From NCBI GenBank assembly GCA_002372275.1, contig DFFP01000010.1:1-48638 (forward strand): 48,638 nucleotides of DNA, read 5' to 3'. This DNA is from Alphaproteobacteria bacterium UBA3773. Its GTDB lineage: Bacteria > Pseudomonadota > Alphaproteobacteria > RF32 > CAG-239. Positions 24,025 through 33,430 of the stretch are shown here, one piece after another (the first letter of the stretch is position 1; each line of letters begins with the position of its first letter). Both the position numbers and the translations under genes were made by a program. The notes under the pieces were generated by a model. That model was not told the origin of the DNA and ran no database searches. It was given only the letters and a program-made list of their open reading frames with translations.

Positions 24025-25377
24025 ATGAACATAAAGAAAGTTTTAGCAGCAAGTGTGGCGGGATTAGCGCTTTTAGCCGCATATAATGCAAATGCAGCTA
24101 TTGTACAGGAAGGCTCATGCGGCGGTGAATGCACTTGGACACTTGATGATCAAGGTGTGTTTTCAACAGTTAATGGTTCAAAAGCAACAGGTGAATTTGA
24201 GATTCCGGCAGGGACAAAAAGCATTGCCAGATACGCTTTTAACGAGGCTAAAGGTTTAACAAAAATAACGATACCGGAAGGCGTGACATCGATTGGTCAT
24301 GGTGCTTTTTTAAGGGCTAAAAATGTGACAACCATCAATATTCCGGATTCGGTGAGATCAATTGGTGAGGCTGCTTTTCGGGAGATGACTGCCGTGACAG
24401 GAGCAATCAACATACCAAATGGCGTGACTTCAATTTCTGTAGGTGCTTTTGAGGATATGAAAAATGTAACTTCGATTACGATTCCGGATTCGGTAACTTC
24501 AATTGGACATAGTGCTTTTTATGGTGTGAGTAAGGTAACTTCACTTACGATTCCGGATTCGGTTACCAGTATTGGGGACAATGCTTTTACCGGTATGACC
24601 GGTGTCACTTCGCTTAAAATATCAGACGGGTTGACTTCAATTTCTGATAGTGCTTTCAGATATATGAGTGGGGTAACTGGGGAACTCAAAATTCCGGATG
24701 GGGTGACCACAATTAAAGATTGTGCTTTTCAAGGTATGACAGGGGTGACTTCAATTGTGATTCCAGATTCTGTGAGAAAAATCGGAAGTACGGCTTTTCA
24801 AGGAATGACCGGAGTAACAGGAGAACTCACAATACCGAAAGGAGTGGTTGAGATTGAATGTGATGCTTTTAAGGGTATGACCGGGGTGACCGGAGAGCTC
24901 AAAATTCCGGATTCAGTGACTAAGATTTCTAATCGTGCATTTCAAGGCATGACCGGGGTGACTTCAGTTGTGATTCCAGATTCGGTGACTCGGATTTCAG
25001 GTGATGCTTTTAAGGATATGACTTCTCTGACAGATATTTTTATTTCAGCTGACAGTGGATTGACAGATGCTATATTGACAAAAGCAAAGATTGATCTTGA
25101 TAAAATCGTTCGATTTACAGCAGACGGAAAATATATGAAAGGGGATAAAACATACGCCTCAATGGAAGATTACAAAGCAGGTAATTATGCCGTTTATGCT
25201 GCAGATGGAACCTATCAAAGATATGCTCAAGACGGAACACTGCTCGGGGTATTTAATAGCGACGGCTCGGAATATGTTGAACCTGTTCATGAAGTCAAGC
25301 GTATTTATACGGTTGAGGAAGCCGAAGCGGCTTTGGGCAAAAACAATAAAAACACCTTTTCCATTCGCTATCGTTAA
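24025..25377 (+). CDS. BspA-like leucine-rich repeat protein B with shared C-terminal tail
   Basis: A 450-residue secreted protein. The signal peptide is MNIKKVLAAS...ANAA, with CGGECTWTLDDQG just after it (Cys-x3-Cys-Thr module shared with A and C). Residues ~55-345 carry about twelve BspA/LRR_5 repeats of ~23 residues (IPDSVTSIGDNAFTGMTGVT is one unit). A linker (KTYASMEDYKAGNY; YAADGTYQRYAQDGT) precedes the 27-residue tail starting VKRIYTVEEA and ending NKNTFSIRYR. The ribosome site GGGAG is 7 bases from ATG. BspA proteins bind host or bacterial partners in other species, so a surface-interaction role is plausible. Repeat DNA is highly similar between units, so unit number may vary. Confidence 0.88.
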   Translation: MNIKKVLAASVAGLALLAAYNANAAIVQEGSCGGECTWTLDDQGVFSTVNGSKATGEFEIPAGTKSIARYAFNEAKGLTKITIPEGVTSIGHGAFLRAKNVTTINIPDSVRSIGEAAFREMTAVTGAINIPNGVTSISVGAFEDMKNVTSITIPDSVTSIGHSAFYGVSKVTSLTIPDSVTSIGDNAFTGMTGVTSLKISDGLTSISDSAFRYMSGVTGELKIPDGVTTIKDCAFQGMTGVTSIVIPDSVRKIGSTAFQGMTGVTGELTIPKGVVEIECDAFKGMTGVTGELKIPDSVTKISNRAFQGMTGVTSVVIPDSVTRISGDAFKDMTSLTDIFISADSGLTDAILTKAKIDLDKIVRFTADGKYMKGDKTYASMEDYKAGNYAVYAADGTYQRYAQDGTLLGVFNSDGSEYVEPVHEVKRIYTVEEAEAALGKNNKNTFSIRYR

Positions 25378-25387
25378 AGTTCTCAAA

Positions 25388-25418
25388 CAAAAGGCACTCT
25401 TTCAAGAGTGCCTTTTTA
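25388..25418 (+). terminator. Terminator of gene B
   Basis: AAAGGCACTCT-TTCA-AGAGTGCCTTTTT, a perfect 11-bp stem with tetraloop and T-run, begins 12 bases after the stop. It could also serve serS from the other strand. Confidence 0.9.
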
Positions 25419-25433
25419 TTAGCAGCAAAATCT

Positions 25434-26723
25434 TTATTTTGCGTTTTTGCCGATGATTTTCACACCGCCCATATAGGGTTGTAATTTAACGGGGATATTG
25501 ACCGTTCCGTCGGCATTTTGGTGATTTTCAATAAACGGAACTAATGCGCGCGGGGTGGCAATTCCGGTGTTGTTTAAGGTGTGAACATATCTGACCTTTC
25601 CGTCGGCATTGGCGCGATAGCGCAGATTCGTACGTCTTGCTTGCCAATCGGTGATGTTTGAACAAGAGTGCGTTTCACGATAACAATTTTGGGAAGGAAC
25701 CCATGCTTCCAAATCGTATTGACGATATTTCGGGGCGCCCATATCACCCGTGCAAACTTCTAACACACGATAAGGCAGTTCAAAGTCTTGTAATACTTCT
25801 TCTGAAATTTCCAAAAGTTTTTTATGCCACTTTTCGCTCTCATTTATATCATCTTTACAAATCACAAACTGTTCCGTTTTCATAAATTGGTGAACACGGA
25901 CAAGCCCTCGGGTATCTTTACCGGCGGCACCTGCTTCACGTCTGAAACAAGGTGAAAATCCGGCATATAAAATCGGGAGTTCGTTTTCATTTAAGAGTTC
26001 ATCTGCTCTAAGAGAGTTCAAAATCAGCTCGGCTGTTCCGGACAGATATAAATCATCTTGAGGCAAATAATAAACTTCATCACGCGAAAACGGCAGATAG
26101 CCTTGTCCGTAAAGCGGTTTTTCTTTTGAAACGGAAGGAACGGTAATCACCGAAAAACCATAAGAACGCAGTTTATCTAAAACAAACATATGCATGGCAA
26201 GCTCTAACTTTGCCAAATCATTTTTAATGGCATAGGTGCGCGCGCCCGAAACTTTTGCGATTCTGGCCATTTCGCTCCAGTCATTAAATTCCATCAACTC
26301 AATATGATCTTTTGGTGTGAAATCAAAATGCGGAATTTCACCAACCACACGACGCACAACGTTGCCGCTGTCATCCGGACCGATTGGTGATTCGGGCGAG
26401 GGGAGATTCGGAACCTTAAGCATCATTAAATTAAATTCTTCTTCGAGCTTTGAAAGTTCTTCATCCTGACGCTTAAATTCTTCGCCGATTTCTTTACTTT
26501 TGGCGATAATGTCCGGACGATCTTCAGCTGAAGCTGATTTAATTTGTGCACTTAATTTATTTTTTTCTTCCGATAATTTTTGAGAAGATGTTTTAAGTGC
26601 TGCTATATTTCTATAGAGCTCAATGAGCGCATCTATATCCAAATCTTCTTTTGTATAACCCTTTTTGGCAAGCCCTTCTTCAACAAGAGCTTTGTTTTCG
26701 ATAATAAACTTAATGTCAGGCAT
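25434..26723 (-). CDS. serS: Seryl-tRNA synthetase
   Basis: A 429-residue class II synthetase. The N-terminal helical arm (about residues 30-100, LSEEKNKLSAQIKS) is the tRNA-binding coiled coil. Motif 2 is FSPCFRREAGAAGKDTRG and motif 3 is near NNTGIATPRALVPFIEN. I chose Met 26723 (MPDIKFI), 8 bases after AGGTGG, over a GTG four codons upstream. It runs convergent to gene B and divergent to trpS. Confidence 0.97.
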   Translation of the reverse strand: MPDIKFIIENKALVEEGLAKKGYTKEDLDIDALIELYRNIAALKTSSQKLSEEKNKLSAQIKSASAEDRPDIIAKSKEIGEEFKRQDEELSKLEEEFNLMMLKVPNLPSPESPIGPDDSGNVVRRVVGEIPHFDFTPKDHIELMEFNDWSEMARIAKVSGARTYAIKNDLAKLELAMHMFVLDKLRSYGFSVITVPSVSKEKPLYGQGYLPFSRDEVYYLPQDDLYLSGTAELILNSLRADELLNENELPILYAGFSPCFRREAGAAGKDTRGLVRVHQFMKTEQFVICKDDINESEKWHKKLLEISEEVLQDFELPYRVLEVCTGDMGAPKYRQYDLEAWVPSQNCYRETHSCSNITDWQARRTNLRYRANADGKVRYVHTLNNTGIATPRALVPFIENHQNADGTVNIPVKLQPYMGGVKIIGKNAK

Positions 26724-26830
26724 ATGATATTCCACCTTTAAATAAAAACATATTGATTTAAACCGGAAAGTAGATTATCAATTTTGATATCAATTTACAA
26801 TAATAAATTTAAAAAAAAGAGATAAATCGT

Positions 26831-27844
26831 ATGTCTTCAAAAATTGTTTTAACAGGAGTTAAGCCGACAGGCACCCCTCATATCGGAAATTTGCTCGGCG
26901 CAATCAGACCGGCCATTGAGCTCGGTCATCAAGTTCTGTCAGAGGGTGGGGAGCATTTTATGTTCATTGCCGATTATCACGCCATCAACGCTGAAAAAAA
27001 TCCGCAAGTCTTAAATCAAAAACTTAAAGAAATAGCCTGTGTATATTTAGCTTTTGGTCTGGATCCGAATAAATCCGTGTTTTATCGGCAGTCAGATATT
27101 GCCGAAATTCCTGAAATAACAACAATTTTGTATGCTTATACCCCGAAAGGCTTTATGAATAAAGCTCATGCTTATAAAGCCGTGGTTGAAAAAAATCAGA
27201 TGGCAGGTAAGCCAGATGACGACGGGGTCAATATGGGCCTTTATACATATCCGACCTTGATGGCTGCCGATATTTTAGCTTATGATACAGATGTAGTGCC
27301 GGTCGGCAAAGACCAAGTTCAACATGTTGAAATCGCAAGAGATATTGCCGGTATCATCAATGCGCATTATAATAAACCTCTTTTGAAGTTGCCTGAGTAT
27401 TTTTTAGCTGAACATGTAGCTGTTGTACCGGGAATAGACGGGCGTAAAATGAGTAAATCATATGATAATGTGATTCCGATTTTTGCAGACAAATCAGAAA
27501 TTAAAAAAGCCGTGTTTTCCATTAAAACAGATTCGCGCCCGATGGAAGAACCCAAAAATCCGGATGAAATTTTAGTTTATCAGATTTATCAGGCTATTGC
27601 GCCGCAAGATAAAGTTTTGGAAATGGCTGAGGGCTTAAAACAAGGCAAACTCGGGTACGGACACATTAAAAATATGCTTCTTGATGCCGTTCTTGAAGCC
27701 ACAAGTGAGGCCAAAGAAAAGTATGATTATTATATGAATCACTTTGATGAGGTGGAAGAGATGCTTGCCCTTGGTGCTTCAAAAGCAAGACCGATTGCTC
27801 AAAAAACATTAAAACGCCTCAAAGATGCCGTTTTCGGGAGATAA
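26831..27844 (+). CDS. trpS: Tryptophanyl-tRNA synthetase
   Basis: A 337-residue class I synthetase. The HIGH-type motif is GTPHIGNLLGAI near residue 14-25 and the KMSKS motif is complete in DGRKMSKSYDN. YTYPTLMAADILAYD and VGKDQVQHVEIARDIA are also typical. Length is normal. The 3' end overlaps the ribosome site of the transporter gene that follows, so they are probably cotranscribed. Confidence 0.97.
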   Translation: MSSKIVLTGVKPTGTPHIGNLLGAIRPAIELGHQVLSEGGEHFMFIADYHAINAEKNPQVLNQKLKEIACVYLAFGLDPNKSVFYRQSDIAEIPEITTILYAYTPKGFMNKAHAYKAVVEKNQMAGKPDDDGVNMGLYTYPTLMAADILAYDTDVVPVGKDQVQHVEIARDIAGIINAHYNKPLLKLPEYFLAEHVAVVPGIDGRKMSKSYDNVIPIFADKSEIKKAVFSIKTDSRPMEEPKNPDEILVYQIYQAIAPQDKVLEMAEGLKQGKLGYGHIKNMLLDAVLEATSEAKEKYDYYMNHFDEVEEMLALGASKARPIAQKTLKRLKDAVFGR

Positions 27845-27847
27845 TTT

Positions 27848-28867
27848 TTGAATTTGGCGTTCAAACAAAAAATCAAGGCGTTTACACAAAATAAAAGAGC
27901 AAAGTTTTCTTTTGTGATTTTTATGTTTGTGTTTACATTGTCTTTGTTTTCAGAATTTATTGCCAATGATAAACCTCTTGTATTAAAATATAAAGGGCAT
28001 TTTTATGCGCCTGTGTTTCAAACACTTACCGATAAATTTTTAGGCGGTGACTTTGAAACGCCAGCCGATTATAAAGACCCGCTTACAAAAGAAAATATCG
28101 AAAAAAACGGCTTTATGATTATGCCGCTTATTCCGTTTTCATACAACACGGTTGATTATAACTTAGATGTTCCAACCCCTTCAAAACCGGATAAAATCCA
28201 TTTACTCGGAACAGATGATGAAGGAAGAGATATTTTAGCACGCATTTTATATGGTATTCGTTTGTCGGTTATCTTTGCCTTTGTTTTAACGTTTTTTTCG
28301 TCGGCAATCGGCGTGTTCGTGGGCGCTGTTCAAGGTTATTTCGGTGGTAAAACAGATATTATTCTGCAGCGTTTGATTGAAATTTGGGAAAGTTTACCAC
28401 AGTTATTTATTTTAATCATCGTGGCTAGTTTATTTGTGCCGACATTTGGCGTGTTGTTGATGATTTTAATGCTTTTTTCGTGGACATCTCTGACGTCAAT
28501 GGTCAGAGCCGAATTTTTGCGCACACGAAATTTTGAATATGTAAAAGCGGCCAAAGCATTGGGTGTGCCTAATTTTCGTATTATGTTAAGACATATTTTG
28601 CCCAATGCCCTTGTCACCACATTGACATTTGTGCCGTTCATCTTGTCAGAATCGATTGTAGCTTTAACGTCACTTGATTTTTTGGGACTCGGGTTATCGC
28701 AAGAATATCCATCTCTGGGTGATTTAGTTCGGCAAGGAAAAGATAATCTTCAAGCCCCGTGGATCGGAATAACGATATTTATTGTATTGGCAGGGATGCT
28801 CACCATGCTCATTTTTATAGGTGAGGGCGTACGTGATTCTTTTGATACACGAAAGAAAAAGTCATGA
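27848..28867 (+). CDS. yejE: YejE-type peptide ABC transporter permease
   Basis: A 339-residue inner-membrane permease. The start is TTG at 27848, 6 bases after GGGAG inside the trpS stop region. An N-terminal TM is followed by ELIANDKP-like FIANDKPLVLKYKGHFYAPVF, GGDFETPADYKDP and IPFSYNTVDYNLDVP, all characteristic of YejE, then LGTDDEGRDILARILYGIRL and the permease signature EFLRTRNFEYVKAAKALGVP with five more TMs. YejABEF imports peptides such as microcin C and defensin-like molecules. The partner permease (yejB) and binding protein (yejA) are not in this window. Confidence 0.88.
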   Translation: MNLAFKQKIKAFTQNKRAKFSFVIFMFVFTLSLFSEFIANDKPLVLKYKGHFYAPVFQTLTDKFLGGDFETPADYKDPLTKENIEKNGFMIMPLIPFSYNTVDYNLDVPTPSKPDKIHLLGTDDEGRDILARILYGIRLSVIFAFVLTFFSSAIGVFVGAVQGYFGGKTDIILQRLIEIWESLPQLFILIIVASLFVPTFGVLLMILMLFSWTSLTSMVRAEFLRTRNFEYVKAAKALGVPNFRIMLRHILPNALVTTLTFVPFILSESIVALTSLDFLGLGLSQEYPSLGDLVRQGKDNLQAPWIGITIFIVLAGMLTMLIFIGEGVRDSFDTRKKKS

Positions 28868-30420
28868 ATCAAAAGATATTGGAAATCAAAAATTTATCTA
28901 TCTCTTTTCAGCCAAATCAAAATGTGGTTCAGAACGTTTCGTTTGATTTATATGAAAATGAAATTTTAGGAATTGTCGGTGAAAGCGGATCCGGAAAATC
29001 TGTGACGGCACTTTCAATTCTAGGGTTGTTAAATGCTCATATTGCAGCTGAAAGTTGTATTGTTTTTCAAGGTCAAAAATTAGATTTTGAAAATCAAAAA
29101 TTGATGCAAACCGTACGTGGCGGAAAAATAGGGTTTGTTTTTCAAGAACCGATGAGCTCGCTCAATCCATTGCACACAATCGGCAAGCAAATTTCTGAAA
29201 ATATTATCGTTCATCAAAAGCTTAAAACCTCAGATGCGAAAGCACGAACCCTCGAGTTAATGAAAAAAGTCGGCTTAAAAAATCCTGTTGAAAGATATAA
29301 AGCCTATCCGTATGAGCTTTCAGGCGGTGAACGTCAACGTGTGATGATAGCCATGGCTATTGCCAATAACCCAAAAGTTTTGATTGCAGATGAACCGACA
29401 ACCGCGCTTGATGTGACCATTCAAAAACAAATCATCGAACTTCTTTTAAAACTCAAAAAAGAGCTTGGAATGTCTGTTATTTTTATTTCACATGATTTGA
29501 AACTTGTCTCTCAAATAGCAGATAAAATAGCTGTAATGTATCATGGTAAAATGATTGAATTCGGAACCGTTCAAGATATCTTTCAAAATGCTAAAAATAA
29601 TTATACTAAAAAATTAATATCTTCTTCTAATCTATTAAAAAATAAAGAAAAAATAAAAAATAAAACACTTGTTTCTATTCAAGATTTGAATGTTTTATAT
29701 CCGATGAAAAAGAATTTTTTTGGGCAAACAACGCGTGTGTTAAAGGCGTTAGATAATGTCTCATTTGACGTTTTAGAAGGAGAAACACTCGGAATTGTCG
29801 GCGAAAGCGGGTCCGGAAAAACAACACTTGGCATGGCTTTAACTCATCTTATTGATTATCAAGGAAAAATTTTATATTCATCGTCATGGAAAACGGCAGA
29901 TTTTCGAAAAAATGTGCAGATTATTTTCCAAGATCCGTATAATAGCTTAAATCCGAGAATGAATATTTTAGATATTGTGGGCGAGGGACTTCGGATTCAC
30001 CATAAAGACCTTAATGCTGCTCAAATAAAAGAACAAGTCTCTGAAATGATAAAAGAAGTTTCATTACCGCTTGAGAGTTTATATAAATATCCTCATGAAT
30101 TTTCCGGCGGTGAACGTCAAAGAATTTCGATTGCGCGTGCGATGATCTTAAAGCCGAAATTTGTTGTTTTAGATGAACCGACATCTGCGCTTGATGTAAC
30201 TATTCAAAAACAAATTCTTTCGTTGCTTCAAAAATTACAAAAAAAATACAATACAACTTATATTTTTATTTCGCATGATATGCGTGCCGTGCGTGCCATT
30301 TCAGATCGGATTGCCGTGATGAAAGATGGTCAGATTGTTGAAATTGGCTCAGCTCATCAAATTTTAACAAATCCACAAGCTTCATACACAAAAGAATTGA
30401 TACAAGCTTCTGTTTTTTAA
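28864..30420 (+). CDS. yejF: YejF-type tandem ABC ATPase
   Basis: A 518-residue protein with two fused ABC modules of the DppD/DppF type. Module 1 has GESGSGKSVTAL, VFQEPMSSLNP, LSGGERQRVMIAMA and LIADEPTTALD; module 2 has GESGSGKTTLGM, IFQDPYNSLNPRMN, FSGGERQRISIARA and VVLDEPTSALD. Both are intact. It would energise the upstream permease; their ATGA overlap (4 bases) shows coupling. Confidence 0.92.
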   Translation: MNQKILEIKNLSISFQPNQNVVQNVSFDLYENEILGIVGESGSGKSVTALSILGLLNAHIAAESCIVFQGQKLDFENQKLMQTVRGGKIGFVFQEPMSSLNPLHTIGKQISENIIVHQKLKTSDAKARTLELMKKVGLKNPVERYKAYPYELSGGERQRVMIAMAIANNPKVLIADEPTTALDVTIQKQIIELLLKLKKELGMSVIFISHDLKLVSQIADKIAVMYHGKMIEFGTVQDIFQNAKNNYTKKLISSSNLLKNKEKIKNKTLVSIQDLNVLYPMKKNFFGQTTRVLKALDNVSFDVLEGETLGIVGESGSGKTTLGMALTHLIDYQGKILYSSSWKTADFRKNVQIIFQDPYNSLNPRMNILDIVGEGLRIHHKDLNAAQIKEQVSEMIKEVSLPLESLYKYPHEFSGGERQRISIARAMILKPKFVVLDEPTSALDVTIQKQILSLLQKLQKKYNTTYIFISHDMRAVRAISDRIAVMKDGQIVEIGSAHQILTNPQASYTKELIQASVF

Positions 30421-30466
30421 TATTAATTTAATATTATATTAAGGTATTTTGTGCTATATATGAAAC

Positions 30467-30580
30467 ATGTTTATATTTGTTGTTATGGCTGTTATTTTTT
30501 CTTCTATATTCTTATTCCTGTGTGCTAAAGGAATAAGAGCTTTCGTTCGTTATTTATGGAACCGCTGGCATAAGTACTAG
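30467..30580 (+). CDS. Possible 37-residue single-pass membrane protein
   Basis: ATG to TAG encodes a hydrophobic N-terminal helix (MFIFVVMAVIFSSIFLFLC) followed by a basic-aromatic tail (GIRAFVRYLWNRWHKY). This is a typical small membrane protein layout with positive-inside tail. There is no clear ribosome site, so expression is uncertain. No family recognised. The remainder of the 267-base gap (30421-30687) shows nothing else. Confidence 0.35.
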   Translation: MFIFVVMAVIFSSIFLFLCAKGIRAFVRYLWNRWHKY

Positions 30581-30687
30581 AATAAAAATATACATAATAT
30601 ACATTATGCGACAAATTTATAAAAAACATACAAAGCCACTTCTCTCAAGTTACTCGTCTAAAATTTTATGAATATAAGTCAATCAGC

Positions 30688-31284
30688 TTAGTTTTGAACA
30701 GGATGATTATTTTTAATTTGTTTTATTTTTGGGATTCCGTAGTTTTCAATTAAAAACGCTATTGCCTTTGAAACCATTTTATCTGTTTCTTTTAATGTTT
30801 GAATTGTGTTTTCATCTTGTTTGTCACGCCGTGCTAAAATTTGATAAACATCAGCAAGTTCAGAAAGTTTGTCTGCCATTTCAGCGACAAATGTCGGAAC
30901 CTTTAAATCCTCTTTTCCGCCCCAAAAGCCTTCCAAAAAACCGTATTCAATTTCGTCATAGCGACTTAAAGCATACTCTTTGATATCTGACGGAACTTGT
31001 TTTGAAAGGCTGAGTTGGTTAAAACCAACTGTTGCAAACATTTCATCCCAAAGCCCCATAAAAAACTTAAAAAAGAGCTCTGCTTCGTTTTTTGTTTCCA
31101 GGCGAGGCTCCTGCCCCTTTTCCCAAAGCGAAGAAATAACATCTGTCGGTCTCAAATCTGTATTTGGCGAACAGATTGCACCTGCAAATTTCATCTTAAT
31201 CACTTCAAGAGAGGTTGGACAATTGTAGTGCAACAGGAATTTTTTAAAATTATCGTCCCCAATATATTCATTTTCGCTTTGCAT
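30688..31284 (-). CDS. Hypothetical soluble protein
   Basis: A 198-residue, mostly helical protein with no signal peptide or TM. It contains LHYNCPTSLEVIKMKFAGAI, a Phe/Trp-rich middle (LFFKFFMGLWDEMF; FLEGFWGG) and a C-terminal helix. AGAAGG seven bases before ATG supports the start. It faces the lipoprotein gene across a 63-base divergent gap. I do not recognise the family; UPF0149-like helical proteins came to mind but no motif supports it. Confidence 0.7.
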   Translation of the reverse strand: MQSENEYIGDDNFKKFLLHYNCPTSLEVIKMKFAGAICSPNTDLRPTDVISSLWEKGQEPRLETKNEAELFFKFFMGLWDEMFATVGFNQLSLSKQVPSDIKEYALSRYDEIEYGFLEGFWGGKEDLKVPTFVAEMADKLSELADVYQILARRDKQDENTIQTLKETDKMVSKAIAFLIENYGIPKIKQIKNNHPVQN

Positions 31285-31347
31285 TTTAAACCTTCTTTGT
31301 GTATGATAACAAAATCTTTATGAACTAATTTAACGGAGTTTTGATAA

Positions 31348-31668
31348 ATGTCCAGTATAAAAGTGACATTTTTGGGTATAATCTTAACATTAACCGCTGC
31401 GTGTTCTGTTTTTGAACCTTTTATCGATCGAAGACGAAATGCCGGAGAAACTGATATCAAAAAACTTTACGTCGGTCGTTCCACAAAAGATGAGCCGGCT
31501 GTTTGTGCAAATTATTTATGGACAAAGCCCGAAGGAGTTCAGACCTTGGCAGATAGCGAATGTGAAAAATTTCACCCCGGTACAAAAGCCGTTCAAACTA
31601 AAAAAACACACTTTACATGTAAACTGCTTCTGCCGACACATACTTATTTTAAATGCGAGAAAAAATAA
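31348..31668 (+). CDS. Small lipoprotein upstream of argS
   Basis: A 106-residue protein with an N-terminal signal and lipobox LTAAC (Cys19), so it should be lipid-anchored. The mature part contains FIDRRRNAGE, LYVGRSTKDEPAVC, TLADSECEKF and a Cys-rich end (HFTCKLLLPTHTYFKCEKK), leaving four Cys besides the lipidated one that could form disulfides. The layout matches a lipoprotein type I have seen in alphaproteobacteria, function unknown. GGAG precedes ATG by 9 bases. Its stop overlaps the argS start (TAATG). Confidence 0.82.
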   Translation: MSSIKVTFLGIILTLTAACSVFEPFIDRRRNAGETDIKKLYVGRSTKDEPAVCANYLWTKPEGVQTLADSECEKFHPGTKAVQTKKTHFTCKLLLPTHTYFKCEKK

Positions 31669-33404
31669 TGAGAACACTTGAAAAAAAACTAAATGAAAAA
31701 CTGACTGAAATTTTTGAAAATTTGAACCTGGATACGGATGCAGCTTATGTTAAACGCTCTGACAGACCTGATTTAAGCGATTTTCAATGCAACGGGGCTT
31801 TAGCTCTTGCCAAAACAATGAAATGCCCTCCCCGACAAATTGCGGAATCGATTTTGCAAAAACTTCAAAATGATCCGGATATTGAAAGTGTTTCGGTCGA
31901 TGGTCCCGGTTTTTTAAATATCAAACTTAAAAATGATTTTATTTCAAAAACACTCAATGAAATGGCCTGTGATGAGAATTTAGGATGTGAAAAAGTTGAG
32001 AGCCCTAAAAAAATCGTGATGGATTTTGGCGGACCGAATGTGGCAAAAGCTTTGCATGTCGGTCACTTAAGATCTGCTGTTATCGGCGAAAGTTTAAGAC
32101 GTATTATGTGTTTCTTGGGACATAACGTGATTTCAGATGTGCATTTTGGCGATTGGGGAACCCCTATGGGGATGATTTTAAGCCAAATTTTGGAAGAAGA
32201 TGGTGATTTTTCAAAAGTTGATACGTATAATATTGACGATATTTCAGCTATTTATAAAAGAGCAAATGCACGCTGTAAAGAAGATGAAAAATCGGCTGAA
32301 AAAGCAAGATTGATTACCTCAGAACTTCAAAACGGTAACGCAGAATATCAAAAAGCATGGAAACGCTTAAGAGAAGTTTCGGTTGAAGCCGTTAAAGAAA
32401 ACTATGATGAATTGTCGGCACATTTTGATTTGTGGCTTGGCGAAAGTGATGCGCATCCTGTTTGTCAGCAAGTTGTTGATATTGCTCAAAAAGAAGGTTT
32501 ATCTGAAGTCGATGACGGAGCGACGATTATCCGACTTCCTCAAGCAAACAAACCGATGCCCCCTGTTATTTTGGTCAAATCAGATGGTGGTTTCGGATAT
32601 CAATTAACAGATATTGCAACCATTAAAATGCGCTATGATGATTTAAAAGCAGATCAAATTATTTATGTGGTTGATAAACGTCAATCTCTTCATTTTGAGC
32701 AAGTTTTTCAAGTAGCCGAAATGCTCAAATTAGCCCCAAATACCATATTAAAACATGTCGGTTTCGGCACCGTGAACGGCGCTGACGGCAAACCATTCAA
32801 AACACGCGACGGTGGGGTGATGAACCTTAAAGATTTGATAAGCTTAAGCAAAGAAAAAGTTCGTCTTTCAATGCCTAAACCCGGGGAAGTTGAAGGTTAC
32901 GGAGAGCCGGAAATTGAAAAGCTGATATTCGAAGTTGCAATGGCTGCCATTAAGTTTCAAGATTTAAAATCAAATGTTGGGTCAGGATATATCTTTGATT
33001 TAGAAGATTTTGCAAAATTTGAAGGAAAAACAGGACCTTATATTCAATATGCCGTAGCCAGAATCAACTCGATATTAAGAAAAGCTGCCTTAAATGGAAT
33101 CGAAGACGGTGAAATTATCATTCATGCCGATGATGAACGAAGCCTGGCGCTTAAAATAGCTGACTTTGAAAATACGGTTATCAGAGCAGCTGAAATTTAT
33201 GAGCCGAGCATTATTGCCGATTATGTTTATAATTTGGCGCAAATTTTCAGCTCGTTTTATAATACATGCCCTATCCTTTCAGAACCGGATCATGCTCTTT
33301 TGGTTTCGCGTTTGAGACTTGCTCGTCTAACGCGTGATGTTTTGAAGTGTTCACTTTATCTTTTGGGGATAGAAGCACCCGAAAAAATGCTGAAATCTAA
33401 TTAA
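31668..33404 (+). CDS. argS: Arginyl-tRNA synthetase
   Basis: A 578-residue class I synthetase. The HIGH-type motif is VAKALHVGHLRSAVIGESL and the later VNGADGKPFKTRDGG contains the site that substitutes for KMSKS. The C-terminal anticodon-binding domain includes PSIIADYVYNLAQIFSSFYN. I place the start at 31668 (MRTLEKK), sharing A with the lipoprotein's TAA; a frame from 31653 would add five residues. Confidence 0.96.
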   Translation: MRTLEKKLNEKLTEIFENLNLDTDAAYVKRSDRPDLSDFQCNGALALAKTMKCPPRQIAESILQKLQNDPDIESVSVDGPGFLNIKLKNDFISKTLNEMACDENLGCEKVESPKKIVMDFGGPNVAKALHVGHLRSAVIGESLRRIMCFLGHNVISDVHFGDWGTPMGMILSQILEEDGDFSKVDTYNIDDISAIYKRANARCKEDEKSAEKARLITSELQNGNAEYQKAWKRLREVSVEAVKENYDELSAHFDLWLGESDAHPVCQQVVDIAQKEGLSEVDDGATIIRLPQANKPMPPVILVKSDGGFGYQLTDIATIKMRYDDLKADQIIYVVDKRQSLHFEQVFQVAEMLKLAPNTILKHVGFGTVNGADGKPFKTRDGGVMNLKDLISLSKEKVRLSMPKPGEVEGYGEPEIEKLIFEVAMAAIKFQDLKSNVGSGYIFDLEDFAKFEGKTGPYIQYAVARINSILRKAALNGIEDGEIIIHADDERSLALKIADFENTVIRAAEIYEPSIIADYVYNLAQIFSSFYNTCPILSEPDHALLVSRLRLARLTRDVLKCSLYLLGIEAPEKMLKSN

Positions 33405-33430
33405 TGTTTTTGTAGAAGAAGGTCGTATAA

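Noticed and set aside
24190..25040. Tandem DNA repeat as a mobile or regulatory element
   Set aside because: Period and content are explained by coding for BspA-type leucine-rich repeats.
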